Of a DNA stretch of 64,000 bases, positions 36,232-47,829 are shown one piece after another. Positions within the stretch are counted from its first letter, which is position 1; the number at the start of each line of letters is the position of its first letter. The translations under genes and the position numbers were made by a program. The stretch is from Gonatopus flavifemur. Taxonomy: Eukaryota > Arthropoda > Insecta > Hymenoptera > Dryinidae. Where the stretch lies: contig JAFFJZ010000006.1 of the NCBI GenBank assembly GCA_018340375.1, positions 13,224,001 through 13,288,000 of the forward strand, in the 5' to 3' direction. The notes below the pieces were generated by a model that did no database searches, was not told the DNA's origin, and saw only the letters and a list, made by a program, of their open reading frames with translations.

Positions 36232-36320
36232 CCCAAGCGGCACACGGATGTTTCAGATGTGATATGAACATGCTTGGAACATCCAAATGAGCATCATAAT
36301 TCCTCCTGGTGATACTTGGG
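36232..36320. mobile_element. Tiny MITE of about 90 bases
   Basis: cccaagcggcac at the left and 'gtgatacttggg' at the right are imperfect inverse ends. Confidence 0.4.
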
Positions 36321-36722
36321 GATATCTACTTCTTTAGGAATACAAAAATAAAGAATACAGTTCACGTCACACAATTTCCTTTTTTCCGGTGCAGGAAGAG
36401 AATTTCTACTACCATTCAAAACACATTGTAAGTGAATTCAATGGCACTTGCAATAATTTATACTCCAAAATTGTATTTCAAATTGCGATGAATACAACGG
36501 TACACTTTTTTTGTGTGTATATTATTTTTTGTCTCTTACCAAAATCGCGTTTTGTGAAGCAAAACATTTATACACACTTTGATCTGACAAGGTGAATGAT
36601 TTATACGTTCGATTAACCACAACAATAATTGGATTTGTTTATTATTCTTGTGAATTGGTTGGTGTGTTTATTGTACATCCACCTGCCCAAGTAGCACAAG
36701 AATGTTTGCAATATTTTATGAA

Positions 36723-36831
36723 CCCTAACAGCACAATGTGTCTCTGGGACGTTTTCTGAACGTTCAGAAAACCTCTCCTACGTTCTATAAACCTTCCATA
36801 AACGTTCCAGTGGCACGTTGTGCTGTCTGGG
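36723..36831. mobile_element. AACGTTC-word MITE of 109 bases
   Basis: Ends ccctaacagcacaatgtg and cacgttgtgctgtctggg are inverse. 'gaacgttcag' and 'aaacgttcc' lie inside. An end-like 'cccaagtagcacaag' at 36686 suggests it landed in another MITE. Confidence 0.75.
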
Positions 36832-37459
36832 AACATGCACAGAATATACCCTGGTTAAAAAATCCGATAAGATCCGATAGAAACCGATTCAGAATTAATC
36901 GGAGTGCATAGGATCAATCGGAACAGTTCAATCCCCGATTCAAAATCAATAAGAGTTTATCGGAATCTCTTTTCTATAGGTTTCAATCGGGGATTCACCA
37001 ATTAAAAAATCTGCATTTTATGGGAATTAATCAGACTTCACATAATCTATCGGTCTGTATAAGAGATATCTGATTGGATGATTGAAATTTTCTCCATTCC
37101 ATCAGGTAAACGGTTTTTATCGGAAGTTTCCACAATTTCAATCTATTGGAACTATTGGGAAAATTTGTAAAATTGAATGATGAATGGGTTTCTTATGGGA
37201 GATTTCTGACTGCATTTAAGGATGTATCGAGTTCATTGATCAATGGGTTTTAATTGGATTATTCCAACATTCAAATTTATTGGAAATAATAGGCAAGTTT
37301 ACAGATTCTAAAGGCCTATAGGTATGTACCGGCAATAACCGATTCAGTTTCGAAATTTCTTTCATTGCATCAGATCATTGGTTTTTATCGGAATCCCTGG
37401 TGACCTCGATGTATTGGAACTAATGGGAAAGTTGCTGGAATAGGAAACTATAATCATAG

Positions 37460-39020
37460 AATACCAAGAGAATCCAATTATAAAATATTTCATTGGTATC
37501 AATCGGAATTTTTATCAGTGATGGAATATCCATTGGATCCCATTGAAAAATATGTTACTGGTACCAATTATACTTGTAATGATTAATAAAATGCCGATTA
37601 AATCAAATTAAAAAATATTCTGTCCGTACGAATTGGAAGTTTTATTATTGATAAAATACCTATTGGATGCCATTGGAAAATATTTGACTGGTATCAATTA
37701 GAATCTTCATGATTAATAACATACCGATTGAATCCAATTGGGAAATATTATTGTATTGGCATCAATCGGAATTTTCATTGGTCATAAAATACCAAGTGAA
37801 TGCAATTACACAATATTTCATTGATATCAATCGGAATAATTATTATTGATAAAATATCAATTGGATCCCATTGCAGAATATTTGACTGGTATCAATTAAA
37901 ATTTCCATGATTAATGAAATACCGATTCAATCTAATTAAAAAATATTTTCTTGGTATCCATCGGAATTTTTTATCAACCATAAAATACCCATTGAATCTA
38001 ATGAGAAAATATTTTCTTGGTACCAATTGGAATTTTTATGATTAATGAAATACCCATTGAATTCTATTGAAAAATATTTCACTGATATCAATTAGAATTT
38101 TAATGATCAATAAAATACCTATTTAATCAAATAAGAAACATTTTATTGTCATCAATTGGAATTTTTATTATTGATAAAATACCTATTGGATGCCATTGAA
38201 AAATATTTGACTGGTATCAATTAGAATCTTCATGATTGATAAAACTCCGAATGAATCAAATTGAAGAATATTGTATTGGTATCAACCGGAATTTTTACTA
38301 TTAATAAAATACCAATTGGATCCCACTGAAAAATATTTGACTGGTATCAAATAAAATTTTCATGATTAATAAAATACCGATTCGATCCAATTAAAAAATA
38401 TTTTATTGGTATTAATCGGAATTTCTTATCAACCATAAAATACCCATTGAATCCAATTAGAAAAGATTCTCTCAGTATCATTTGGAATTTTTGTGACTAA
38501 TGAAATACCCATTGAATTCCATTGAAAAATATTTCACTAATATCAATTGCAATTTCAATAATCAATAAAATCTCGATTTAATCAAATGAAAAATATTTTC
38601 TTGGTATCAATAGGAATTATTATTATTGGTAAAATACCTATTGGATGCCATTGAAAAATATTTGGCTGGTATCAATTAGAATCTTCATAATTAATAACAT
38701 ACCGATTCAATCCAATTGAAAAATATTGTATTGACGTCAATCGGAATTTTCATTGATCATAAAATACCAAGTGAATCCAATTACACATTATTTCATTGAT
38801 ATCAATCGGAATTCTTATTATTGATAAAATACCTATTGGATCCCATTGGAAAATATTTGACTCGTATCAATTAGAATTTTCATAATTGATAAAATACCGA
38901 TTGAATCCATTTGAAAAATATTGTATTGATATCAATCGGAATTTTTCATCCATCATAAAATACCGATTGAATCCAATTGGAAAATATTTTCTTGGTCTTC
39001 ATTGGGATTTTTAATATTAA
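37460..39020. repeat. Tandem array of about 24 units of 65 bases
   Basis: The unit reads roughly 'aaaataccgattgaatccaa', then 'ttgaaaaatatt', then 'tggtatcaatcggaattttt'. Start motifs recur every 65 bases or so from 37470 to 38960. Variants such as 'acctattggatgcc' and 'tacccattgaattc' recur seven units apart (455 bases). Confidence 0.85.
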
Positions 39021-39149
39021 TGAACTCCCATGCTCTCATTAAGACCGATACAATCACTCATATGTCCAATGGACTATTACCAATTGAATCTTATTACTAT
39101 AGGACACCCATCCCTGACATAAGACAGTCATTTAGTTCACATTGATAGG

Positions 39150-39250
39150 AAGCGAACCACGGCATCGAGCGAGCGGGTGTTCCAGATCGATCTTCTAGGT
39201 TAAGCAACGACAACTGCGGTACAAGGTGGATGGATGATCACCATGTTAAT
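39150..39250 (+). pseudogene. 5S-rRNA-like relic
   Basis: 'gttaagcaacg', 'tgcggt' and 'ggatggatgatcacc' occur in the order and spacing of the 5S rRNA 3' half (GUUAAGCAACG..., GCGGU..., GGAUGGGUGACC). The match is partial and gapped; a 5S-derived SINE (SINE3 type) head or a degraded 5S pseudogene would explain it. Confidence 0.35.
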
Positions 39251-39735
39251 AACACATAAATGATCGTTTGAATTTATTTCAACATTAATTTGTCATACGT
39301 AATGATTGAATAAATGATATATGTGTTTGTTTAATTGATATAAAATGCGCGTATATAATGTATATAAACCGTTCGTTGGTTGGGTTAACAACCGATAAAA
39401 TTCAATAAGTCAATCCCGATGCAGGAATCAATTCATTCCGATAAGTTTTTTCTATCGGATTTAATCGGATTTTTTCACCAGGGAAAATGTCGACTAAATC
39501 CAGTTAAAAATTATTTTATTGGTATCAATGGGAAATTTCCAATGCAGAAACTCAATCCATTCCGATGAAATGTTTTTTTATCGGATTCAATCGGATTTTT
39601 TAACCAGGGGAAAGACCGATTGAATTCAATTAAAAATTATCTTATTGGTATCAATAGGAAATTTCCGATGCAGAAACTCAATTCATTCCGATAAAAATTT
39701 TTTTTATCGGATTCAATCGGATTGTTTAACCAGGG

Positions 39736-42380
39736 TATCGATACGTTCTGAATGTGCTATGAAATATATTTGCATATTTGAATATTCTATGAACATCTAT
39801 AGGATATTTCAAACATCCACACACTTAACCATATCGAATCCAATTTTATTGGTTTCTAAGTGTCGATTTGTCATTGAATCTTCGGGAATCTATGAGGAAA
39901 TATTAGATATTTTAATATGAGATCTGCACGAGATGTCAACAATTTTCCTAGAAAAACATGATTCATTATTCGAAATTAGTTTGTTTTCGATTGAACCGCT
40001 ATTATAAATATTATGATGAAGGAAAAACATCGGGGTCAATGCACTATACTCGAAACATAATAAAAATTCATACCCCCTCGACTCTTTTACCTTGAATTCG
40101 TTCTTCATGAGTATTAATATCCAATACTCTCCTCGAATCACACAACAGTATCCCCAGTTGATCGCACCTAAAACAACGTTGAAATGACGTCAATGGTCAT
40201 ACGATAGATGCGTTCAATGAAATTCCACTGGAACCTGTATAACCTGATAACATCGATATCGTAATTCATCAACGACTACACAGAGAGAAAAAAATTACTG
40301 TCATCAACAATATATTTTCTTGTTCCAAGGAATTCATTTCTCCAAAAATATTTCCTTGATTCAAGAAAATTCAAGAATATATATTTTCTTGGTATTGGTA
40401 ATTTTTTTCTCTCAGACGTGAAAAATTCGACTAAGAATTAACAAACTCTTATTTCATAATGGAAAACAACGCGAATGCGTTGTACCCCATCGATTCACGT
40501 TATATCGAAAAAATGAATCTGTCAAATAAAATCGTGCAACGTTTTTCATTCTGAATAATCATTTCTTTCTTCCATTCGGGAGATAAACTGAAACATAAGT
40601 GATGAAAAAATTGATACCCTTCTTTTCCGTAACGTCTCTGGTAGGAGACATTTCATCGTCGAGGGTTTCACATTTTTACTACAGTTTCGTTGATAGCCCA
40701 GGGATGAATAGTCCACAATTCCATTGGCTTTCAGCGTATATACGTTTATATATCTATACTACAGAACGGCATAACGACTCGATTAAGCGGGACAGTCAGT
40801 GATTGCTGGTATAATTTACCGAACAAATCGTGGCCCCGCGTAATCCTATATTCTCGTCTGATCACCCATATCGATCATTTCGATTTATACCGGCAGCAGA
40901 CACGCTAGCTTTTCGCATGATAATCGTTTATGTGTGTGAGTCTCGTACGTTCGCCGTGTTTTGTCATGCACTTGTCTTTTTGTACTCGAGACTCATTCTG
41001 TAGCGCGAAGAACAAAGGACTTATCAAAACGAATGGGAGACAAATTTCTCTTCGGTAATGATAAAGAATTAGTATATCGAAGCTTTCTTATCATAGCTTC
41101 GATCAGTTTTATCCAAAAAGCGTGAGTTTTTGGTGATCCAAATATCAGGGAATTATCTTGTTCGAAAACGTAAAACGAGTAACGATTGTCGTTGAATTCC
41201 TCGCACGTTGTTGGCAGGTACAACGCAAAATTCTAGCGAGATTCCGCGAAACTTCAACAAAGTCTTGAAATGCAAAGAACAGAACAATGTAACCGATTGA
41301 GGAATTCAATTTCAAATGGTTCCGAAATTAGCGAATGGCTTTTGTGTAGCACGTACGTGGAAGCGAATGAGCGTAGGTGCATGCACAATTAATACGAACA
41401 AGTTGAATTGAAATAGGAAGGATGTGGAGGGGATCTATCAATAGATTCCAATCCATCTGTTAACGGTCTACTTTGATAGAACGACAATCACACTCCGTTG
41501 TAACCAAGCTCAACGGCGCGAACCATTGTCTCGTTTGCGTTGAAATTGTAGTACCTGGTTATTTGAATTCATCGATCAAGGTGGAGGGTGACAATCCAAG
41601 CGCTGAGAGGCAACTCCGAAAATGAAGATTCCTATACATCGATAGTACAATAACAACAACGGGGTACGCCCTAAGTTGATAGATGGATAGATAGCTAGAG
41701 ATACTTCATTTTTTTCATTCCACTTTGGAACGTATTTCCCAACACTCACGACAAAGTACGAAAATTGCTTTTACTCTCAGGAAAGAGTGGGGTTTTTTTT
41801 TTCGTTTAACTTGAGATAAAAAAACGAAACGCAGGGATATTTACTGATGAAATCATCATATGATTACGGGATATACCGTGGCGCACTCACGGGATTAGCA
41901 AAAAATTCCCTCTAGCATTTCGTGCCGTATATCGCTTGAAACGCACGTTATTCTGCCGATTGAGTTTACTTAATTAAAGAGAACATCATTATACGTACGC
42001 GTAGAATTTGAATTGACGAAAATAATAACTGTTAATGCTCTGGTGCATTCTACGATCGGGTGATTAATATAATTATATCGCGTCACTAATGAACGGAAAA
42101 ATAATATTTGCGTTCGACTGTATAACGAAACGTTGGGATGCATTTTGATGTTGTGTTTCAAATTGCAATTATCCACGAAAATTATCAAGATGAGCATGAG
42201 TTATAACCTACAACGTTGGGCATCATCGAGAGGAAATATTGAATGCAAGGTTGTAATAGGTACATTTCAATTAGATTTTATTCTGAATGATTCCATGTGG
42301 AAATAGCTTGAAGAATTGGTTTACGAATAGCGCGGTATTGGCAAGGTTGTATTTGCCAGACTTCGGCAAAAACAACTGTA
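39736..42380. other. Repeat-poor stretch, one small foldback, no gene recognised
   Basis: Balanced composition with many CG dinucleotides, especially 40800-42200, unlike the AT-rich MITE zones. No open frame has a recognised domain. Possibly intronic or regulatory DNA. Confidence 0.4.
40279..40420. mobile_element. Small foldback of 142 bases
   Basis: cacagagagaaaaaaattac at the left (after TA) is mirrored by gtaatttttttctctcagac at the right. 'atatattttcttg' arms are inside. Confidence 0.65.
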
Positions 42381-42520
42381 TACGGAAAAAAATTTACTGT
42401 TGCTGCAACAGGAAAAAATCGTATTGCAGCAACCGGATTTTCCTGAAGCTGCAACAGGAGGCAGCCATGTTGCAACGACAGGAAAAAATCCTGTTGCAGA
42501 AACAGGAGTAGTTTTGTAGC
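42381..42520. repeat. GCAACAGGA-word repeat (MITE fragment)
   Basis: 'gttgctgcaacagga', 'attgcagcaacc', 'gctgcaacaggagg' and 'cctgttgcaga' recur. It begins acggaaaaaaatttactgtt, matching in reverse the right end at 48550-48580. Confidence 0.55.
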
Positions 42521-42559
42521 TGCGGCAATGTTACAAAATCCTTCATTATGGAATAAATA

Positions 42560-43900
42560 CCGACACAACACCACAGTTCCATATGGATTCGCAAAGAACT
42601 CCTTAAAAAGAATTCAATATGAATTCTTTAATAAGAGTTCTTAAAGAATTCATAAAGAATCCAATCAGATCGTAAAGAATTCTAAATAAGTTCTTAAAGA
42701 GCCCGGAAAAGAGTTCATGAAGTATTCATAATGATTCGCAAGGTATTCTCAAAGAATCCCCGGAATGTCAGTTCAGAATGAATCGCTGGGGGAGTTCTTT
42801 TTCTCGTCCAAAAGAACTCCTAAAGAGCTCTGTGAAGAATTCAAAAAGAAGTCTTATCAAGTACTTTTTAAGTTAATGTTGAAAATTTCTATTTATTTCA
42901 TAGAAATATAAAAGTACTTGACAGGAAAAAAGTACCTTGAGTACAAAAAGTGATTGAGGATGCCCATCTCTGTTTATAAGTTTCCTAATTTTTCAAATTC
43001 ATTTCCATCAACTTGCTGAAACTTGACTCGATTGAAATGTTACAGCGATTTATAATGGAATGTTTTATTGTATAAAGAATTTCAGAATTTATTAGCAAAT
43101 AGTTTTGTATGAAATCAATTCTAAATGTACCTTGCGTCAAGTTATAAAATACATTTAATGCTTCACATTACCCGATAAAAATACTCTCAATTTTTTACAT
43201 GTCCTTTACACTGCTAATGGTTGATCACATTTCAATGTATTTAGAAATAGTCTGGTAAAATCAAAATATGGCCCTTGAAAACATTTCTGCAATTCCTTCG
43301 CTGAGTCTGTGACGCTGTTTTCTTTCTGTTAACTGAGATCAAGCAATGAAATCTTGCACATACATGGAGACACCTCACTGTAAGGTCAAAGAGTGACTAA
43401 ATATACATACACCAGTATCCGAATGTCTGTTCCATAACATCCTTCGATATTGTTATGGATTTGTGTTGAATCTTTTTCAGTTCGATTAGAATTACTCACT
43501 TTGAACTTTTCAATGAATTTGTAACGAATTCTTTCAACTCTTCTACAATATCCCGGGATGCTCGGGTGAACGGTTTGAAGAGTTTTTGGAGTGTTTCAAT
43601 GAATTATTCAAATTTTTTGAAAAGCACATATAGAATTCTTAATGAACTTTTGGAGAATTCTTCATGAACTCTTGTAGAATTCTTTATGAATTCTTCAAGA
43701 CCTCTTTGCGAACTGTTTTGGGATTCTCTAAGAATTCTTTTGGACGAGAACAAGAATTCCCCCAGCGATTCATTCTGAACTGACATTCCGGGGATTCTTT
43801 GAGAATTCTTTTTGAATTCTTTCGGACGAGTTATGGAGTTCTTCAAGAATTCATGTGGGATTCTTAAAGAATTCTTTCAGAACTCTTTTTGCTGTGTGGG
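42560..43900. mobile_element. 1.34 kb GAATTC-word TIR element, copy 2, TA duplication
   Basis: It runs from a mutated left end ccgacacaacacc to tgctgtgtggg, with TA at 42558-42559 and 43901-43902. It is nearly identical to 10344-11685 in full length and in the same orientation, so both copies moved recently or were recently homogenised. Confidence 0.85.
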
Positions 43901-44339
43901 TAGGCTTTATAAAATGAATAAAATATAAAATGAATAAAATACAAAGCTTTTATTTACTTTTTTTATGATTTTATTACACTCTCAAATGTTCCAATATTGG
44001 ATTACAGTAAATGTCTTGTTGCAATGTAATCTAATCCTTTCTTTCTCACAAGAACACGGAAGAAAGAAAACAGCAATGGTTACTGTGAATCACAAAAATA
44101 CATTGAAACTCAAATTCATTCCATGCAGTACTGCGTTTCCCAGTCCTCATTACTGTCCAATCAGCATTGACGAATTTCATTACAATACCCATCACTGTGA
44201 TCGCGCTAATCCTCACTATCCAAGCGTGTTTGCATTAGTTTTTCAACCGATCGCTGTCATTCACAGTAACCAGTAGTGTTTTCTTTTTTCCGTGAAGACA
44301 AGGCCCAATATGAGGTAACAGGTTTTGTTTTTTAATATA
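43901..44339. other. No gene recognised; inverted 'tactgtgaatcac' style repeats
   Basis: 'ggttactgtgaatcac' near 44080 and 'cattcacagtaaccag' near 44260 are inverse and bracket about 190 bases, suggesting another small TIR element. The 103-codon plus frame (43965-44276) lies across it and is not called. Confidence 0.4.
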
Positions 44340-45050
44340 ATTACGATTATTATCAATTCAAACATTCCACGCATGGTAATGTTGATCAAATGCCATAGTA
44401 GATATATAATTCAAAACAAAGTAAACATCATTTGCTACATTGTAAATTTTATAAATTTTTCCAAATTGAGGTCCTTCATTTTCATCAATATCTACTACTA
44501 TTACAGTATCTAATTGATATTGATGTATTTCAAAGATTGGACATTGGATATTTTAGTATTAGGGAAGTATTTCATTTTGTCTGCGTCACATTCTTCGCAT
44601 TTTTCTTTGATAATAATATTTTCAAAGTTTTTGGAAATCGGTACATAAATCATTTTTAATTGGTCTGGAATGGCTATAGTGGCGAATAAATTTTTGGTAG
44701 AAGATGTCGTCACTGCAGGCATTCTTATGTCTTTTTTTTTTGACTCACATCTCGTACACCAAAAGTCAATTAGAGGTCCATTTTGAAGCATAAGTTCGTC
44801 ATAATGAGTCATAAGGTGCGATTTAAAGGTTGAATTTACTATTAAGTCGCACAGTGAGAGAAGAGATTATATAAACATTACCAAAATTCCAGTTATAGTT
44901 ATTGAAAAGTATGATAATTGAGTGACAGATGAGGATTTTAGATAAACGTTCCTTTATTCTCAATTATGATCATCCTATATCCAATATACCACGCGATATT
45001 AAGAGAAAAAAGGATTGTTTGATATACATTGGATTATAAGCTACACAATA

Positions 45051-46344
45051 CGAGGGTGGATTGATAAGTTTCCGGCCTGACCAAGAAAAACAACGTTTTT
45101 AAGAATTTTTTTTTTTTCATTTCTCAACATAATCTCCTCCAAGGCTGATACATTTCTCATAGCGGTGTTCTAGTCTAGTGATGCCATCTCTATAGACTGA
45201 TTCGTCAAGCTCCTCAAAATACCCATTTACAGCTTCGATTACTTCTTCATTGTCCGCAAATCTCTTACCGCCAAGCCATTTTTTGAGGTTAAGAAACAGA
45301 TAATAGTCACTCGGGGCTAGGTCTGGAGAGTAGGGAGGGTGCGGCATTAATTCAAACTTCAGATCGTTGATTTTAGCCATCGCAACGATTGACGTGTGCG
45401 CTGGTGCGTTATCGTGATGAAACAAGATTTTTTTCTTCGCCAGATGAGGTCGTTTAATTTTCACTTCGTGGCTCAAACGTTGCAATAAGTCTGCGTAGTA
45501 TTGACCAGTGATAGTTTTACCCTTTTCAAGGTAATCAATGTATATAATACCTCTTGCATCCCAAAAAACAGTAGCCATAACCTTGTTCGCCGAAAAAATT
45601 ATTTTTGCCTTCTTTGGAGTTGGTTCCCCTGGTCCAATCCACTGTTTAGACTGTTCTTTGGTTTCAGGAGTGTAGTGGTGGACCCAAGTTTCGTCAACGG
45701 TTACGAATCGACGCAAAAATTCGCTTGGATTACGCTTATACAACGGCAAATTGGCGGTAGAAATGTTCTTTCGAGTCAATTTTTGGTCGACTGTTAGCAA
45801 ACGCGGCACCCATCTTGCACAGAGCTTTTCCATATACAAATGTTGGTGCAAAATATTTTGTACACGTTCATATGACATCTTACAGGTCTCAGCTATCTCA
45901 CGAACTTTTAATCTGCGATCTTTCAGCACTATTTGATGGATTTTTTCGATCATATCTGGAGTTGTGACCTCAATGGGGCGTCCTGAGCGAGGCTCATCAG
46001 AGGTGCTCACACGACCCTTTTTAAACTCGGAAACCCACTGCTTAACGGTTGAATATGATGGGGAGGATGTCCCCAGTGTTGAGTCCATCTCTTCTTTAAT
46101 TTCCTTCGGCGTTAACCCCTTCAAATAAAAGTATTTGATGACAGCACGATTTTCCAGCTTTTCCATTTTTACGAAAAACACAGAGGCGTCTTGGTCAGCG
46201 TGCTCTCAAAACTAAACTAACATGGCGATCGGACTGAAACTATAGCTACAAGCTATCTAAGGATGGTACTATAGAACGCCACCTCAAGGTAGGCCTAGTG
46301 GCGCCATCTCTTGGTCAGGCCGGAAACTTATCAATCCACCCTCG
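45051..46344 (-). mobile_element. Mariner transposon, apparently intact
   Basis: Perfect 36-base TIRs (45051-45086 and 46309-46344, outer end cgagggtggattgataag) are bordered by TA at 45049-45050 and 46345-46346. Length is 1294 bases, typical for mariner. The single ORF occupies most of it on the minus strand. Identical TIRs and an open transposase point to a recent insertion. Confidence 0.95.
45117..46181 (-). CDS. Mariner transposase, complete (DD34D)
   Basis: The enzyme would bind the element's TIRs and carry out cut-and-paste transposition into TA sites in the nucleus. The frame encodes 354 residues; the second Met (residue 6, MEKLENR, start at 46166) gives 349 and agrees better with usual mariner proteins of about 345-350. 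Residues about 8-110 form the paired helix-turn-helix DNA-binding half with the SGRP linker at 66-69. WVPRLLT (124-130) is the family's WVPHEL-like linker. Catalytic aspartates are at 163 (TVDETW), 257 (HHDNAPAH) and 292 (YSPDLAPSD), with exactly 34 residues between the last two, the DD34D signature. There is no internal stop or frameshift. The subfamily is not assigned. Activity is plausible but untested. Confidence 0.93.
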   Translation of the reverse strand: MFFVKMEKLENRAVIKYFYLKGLTPKEIKEEMDSTLGTSSPSYSTVKQWVSEFKKGRVSTSDEPRSGRPIEVTTPDMIEKIHQIVLKDRRLKVREIAETCKMSYERVQNILHQHLYMEKLCARWVPRLLTVDQKLTRKNISTANLPLYKRNPSEFLRRFVTVDETWVHHYTPETKEQSKQWIGPGEPTPKKAKIIFSANKVMATVFWDARGIIYIDYLEKGKTITGQYYADLLQRLSHEVKIKRPHLAKKKILFHHDNAPAHTSIVAMAKINDLKFELMPHPPYSPDLAPSDYYLFLNLKKWLGGKRFADNEEVIEAVNGYFEELDESVYRDGITRLEHRYEKCISLGGDYVEK

Positions 46345-46703
46345 TAAAATATTGTCCATCACTTTACAATATAGAGAATTATGTAAATTCGGTTGAATGA
46401 ATCCTCCCTAAGTAGTTTAGTAAGATTTCACCATTATGCCTGTCAAATATTTCCATCCTTATTTATTGAAATATAATGGTCTACTTGTTGATTTTTGCGG
46501 CATATTTGATCAACCAATATCATGCAATAAGAAAGGTGAAATTCTAATGGGGTCAGTAATTGAATATCAATTTCAAAAGATCGATTTCCTAACACAAATA
46601 ATAATAATTGCATTAATGTGACACAAGCGCTAGGACTCAAATCAATTTTTTGTGAATAATGTACGCAAAAATGCGTGAGTTTATTTAAAATATCTCTCCG
46701 CAC

Positions 46704-47829
46704 AGCATTTTTTCAGTGTTTCAAATCATGTTCTAAAAACCCCTAGACAACAATACAGTTCAGAGAGAATTCATATTCAATACTCTTTGGATTCTGAGAA
46801 TTCATAAAGAATTCTATATGAATACAGGTGGAATTTTTGTGTTGTATGGGTTTTAAATGAACCTAATATTGCGTAATATGTAATGAAACAATTGGCTCAA
46901 GTTTCAATAAGATGTTAGACCAACTCTATTCTTTCGGTACGTGATTGTCAAAGCAAAATTAAGCAAATCTTCCTTTGGCGAAATACTGTGGGAGGACTCG
47001 TCTTTAAGTTATAAGCAAAATAAATTTCAACGAGAAAATCAAATTTTAAAATCAAGACTACCCTCTACTTTTGATATAGATTGCATCTAAAATATGCCAA
47101 AAATTTATATACTACACTAAAACATTAAGAATATGCTGTCAGTTCGAAATGAAGATCTGAGAATGAGAGGGAAATATTTTCAAAGTTCAACACAAGTCGA
47201 TGAGAAATGAATTAGAAGCACGCACTGCACGCACAAGCGTTGATCTAGAGTAGGTGGTAGTGGGGATGAGCGCAGATCTTAGTGAACTAGACAGTAATCT
47301 GTATTCAAAAGGTTACGAACCGATCACTGGAAAATATGAAAACAAGAATGTTCTTGAGAGTTCACTAATGTTTCCAAAATACGTGTCGTAGACAATACAT
47401 ATTTATATACGATAGAGGTACGCACAACAAAGCTACATGAATATATAATGTTTATATTGAACATTGCTCAGTAATTTGGGAAAAATAATTTCACAAGTAG
47501 GAATGAAAGCTACAAGGTATTCAAATATTTTACTTTTTGATGGAGTTATTATTCGTAGTTATGTGACAGTATTATTTCTCACATCATAAGACTATCAATT
47601 GATGAAGTGTTCACTGTAGTTTATAAGAAATATCGTTGTACATCCTTTTTGAATATGTAATGATTACATAACTGAACGTATGATAATATTTATTGAACAT
47701 TTTATTAAGGTTTTGCATAAGTTGGGTAAATTTGGATGAACTTATAGGATTTATTAATAATATTTCAGCAATTGATAATTCTACTGAATAATATGAAAAT
47801 CAATGCTGTATTTCACCAATCCATTCCTC
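46704..47829. other. No gene recognised apart from a small MITE
   Basis: AT-rich DNA. An end-like 'cgcacagcattttttcag' at 46699 and the 46741-46850 MITE suggest nested MITE remains; beyond 46850 nothing is recognised. Confidence 0.35.
46741..46850. mobile_element. GAATTC-word MITE of 110 bases
   Basis: Ends ccctagacaacaatac and gtgttgtatggg are inverse. 'agagaattcat' and 'aaagaattct' lie inside. Confidence 0.65.

Larger units (their letters stand above)
36849..39735. mobile_element. 2.9 kb AATCGG-type TIR element with internal satellite, TA duplication
   Basis: Left end ccctggttaaaaaatccgat and right end atcggattgtttaaccaggg are inverse, with TA at 36847-36848 and 39736-39737. Order inside: a unique left part to about 37450, about 24 tandem 65-base units, a 5S-like relic and spacer, then three tandem copies of the right terminus ending near 39480, 39606 and 39735. 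No transposase; it must depend on another element. An interrupted copy is at 9184-13292. Confidence 0.8.
44340..46703 (-). pseudogene. Decayed transposon-related gene, split by the 45051-46344 mariner
   Basis: Three minus-strand pieces line up: 46703-46443 (86 residues ending IQLLTPLEF...DGNI), 44860-44510 (STFKSHLMTHYDELMLQNGP, a WC-x2-C, then ATIAIPDQLKM) and, after a frame change, about 44510-44340 (GPQFGKIYKIY, then FDQHYHAW). These resemble, from memory of the family, the C-terminal part of large uncharacterised transposon-linked proteins found in many arthropods, with a HY..LM...GP..FW.MRFE.KHK core. Stop codons, a frameshift near 44510 and the mariner insertion show it is dead. The link of the 46443-46703 piece to the rest is the weakest part. 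Confidence 0.4.

Noticed and set aside
37460..39020. Evenly spaced repeats resembling a CRISPR array
   Set aside because: The whole 65-base unit is repeated, with no unique spacers and no cas genes; this is a eukaryotic satellite.
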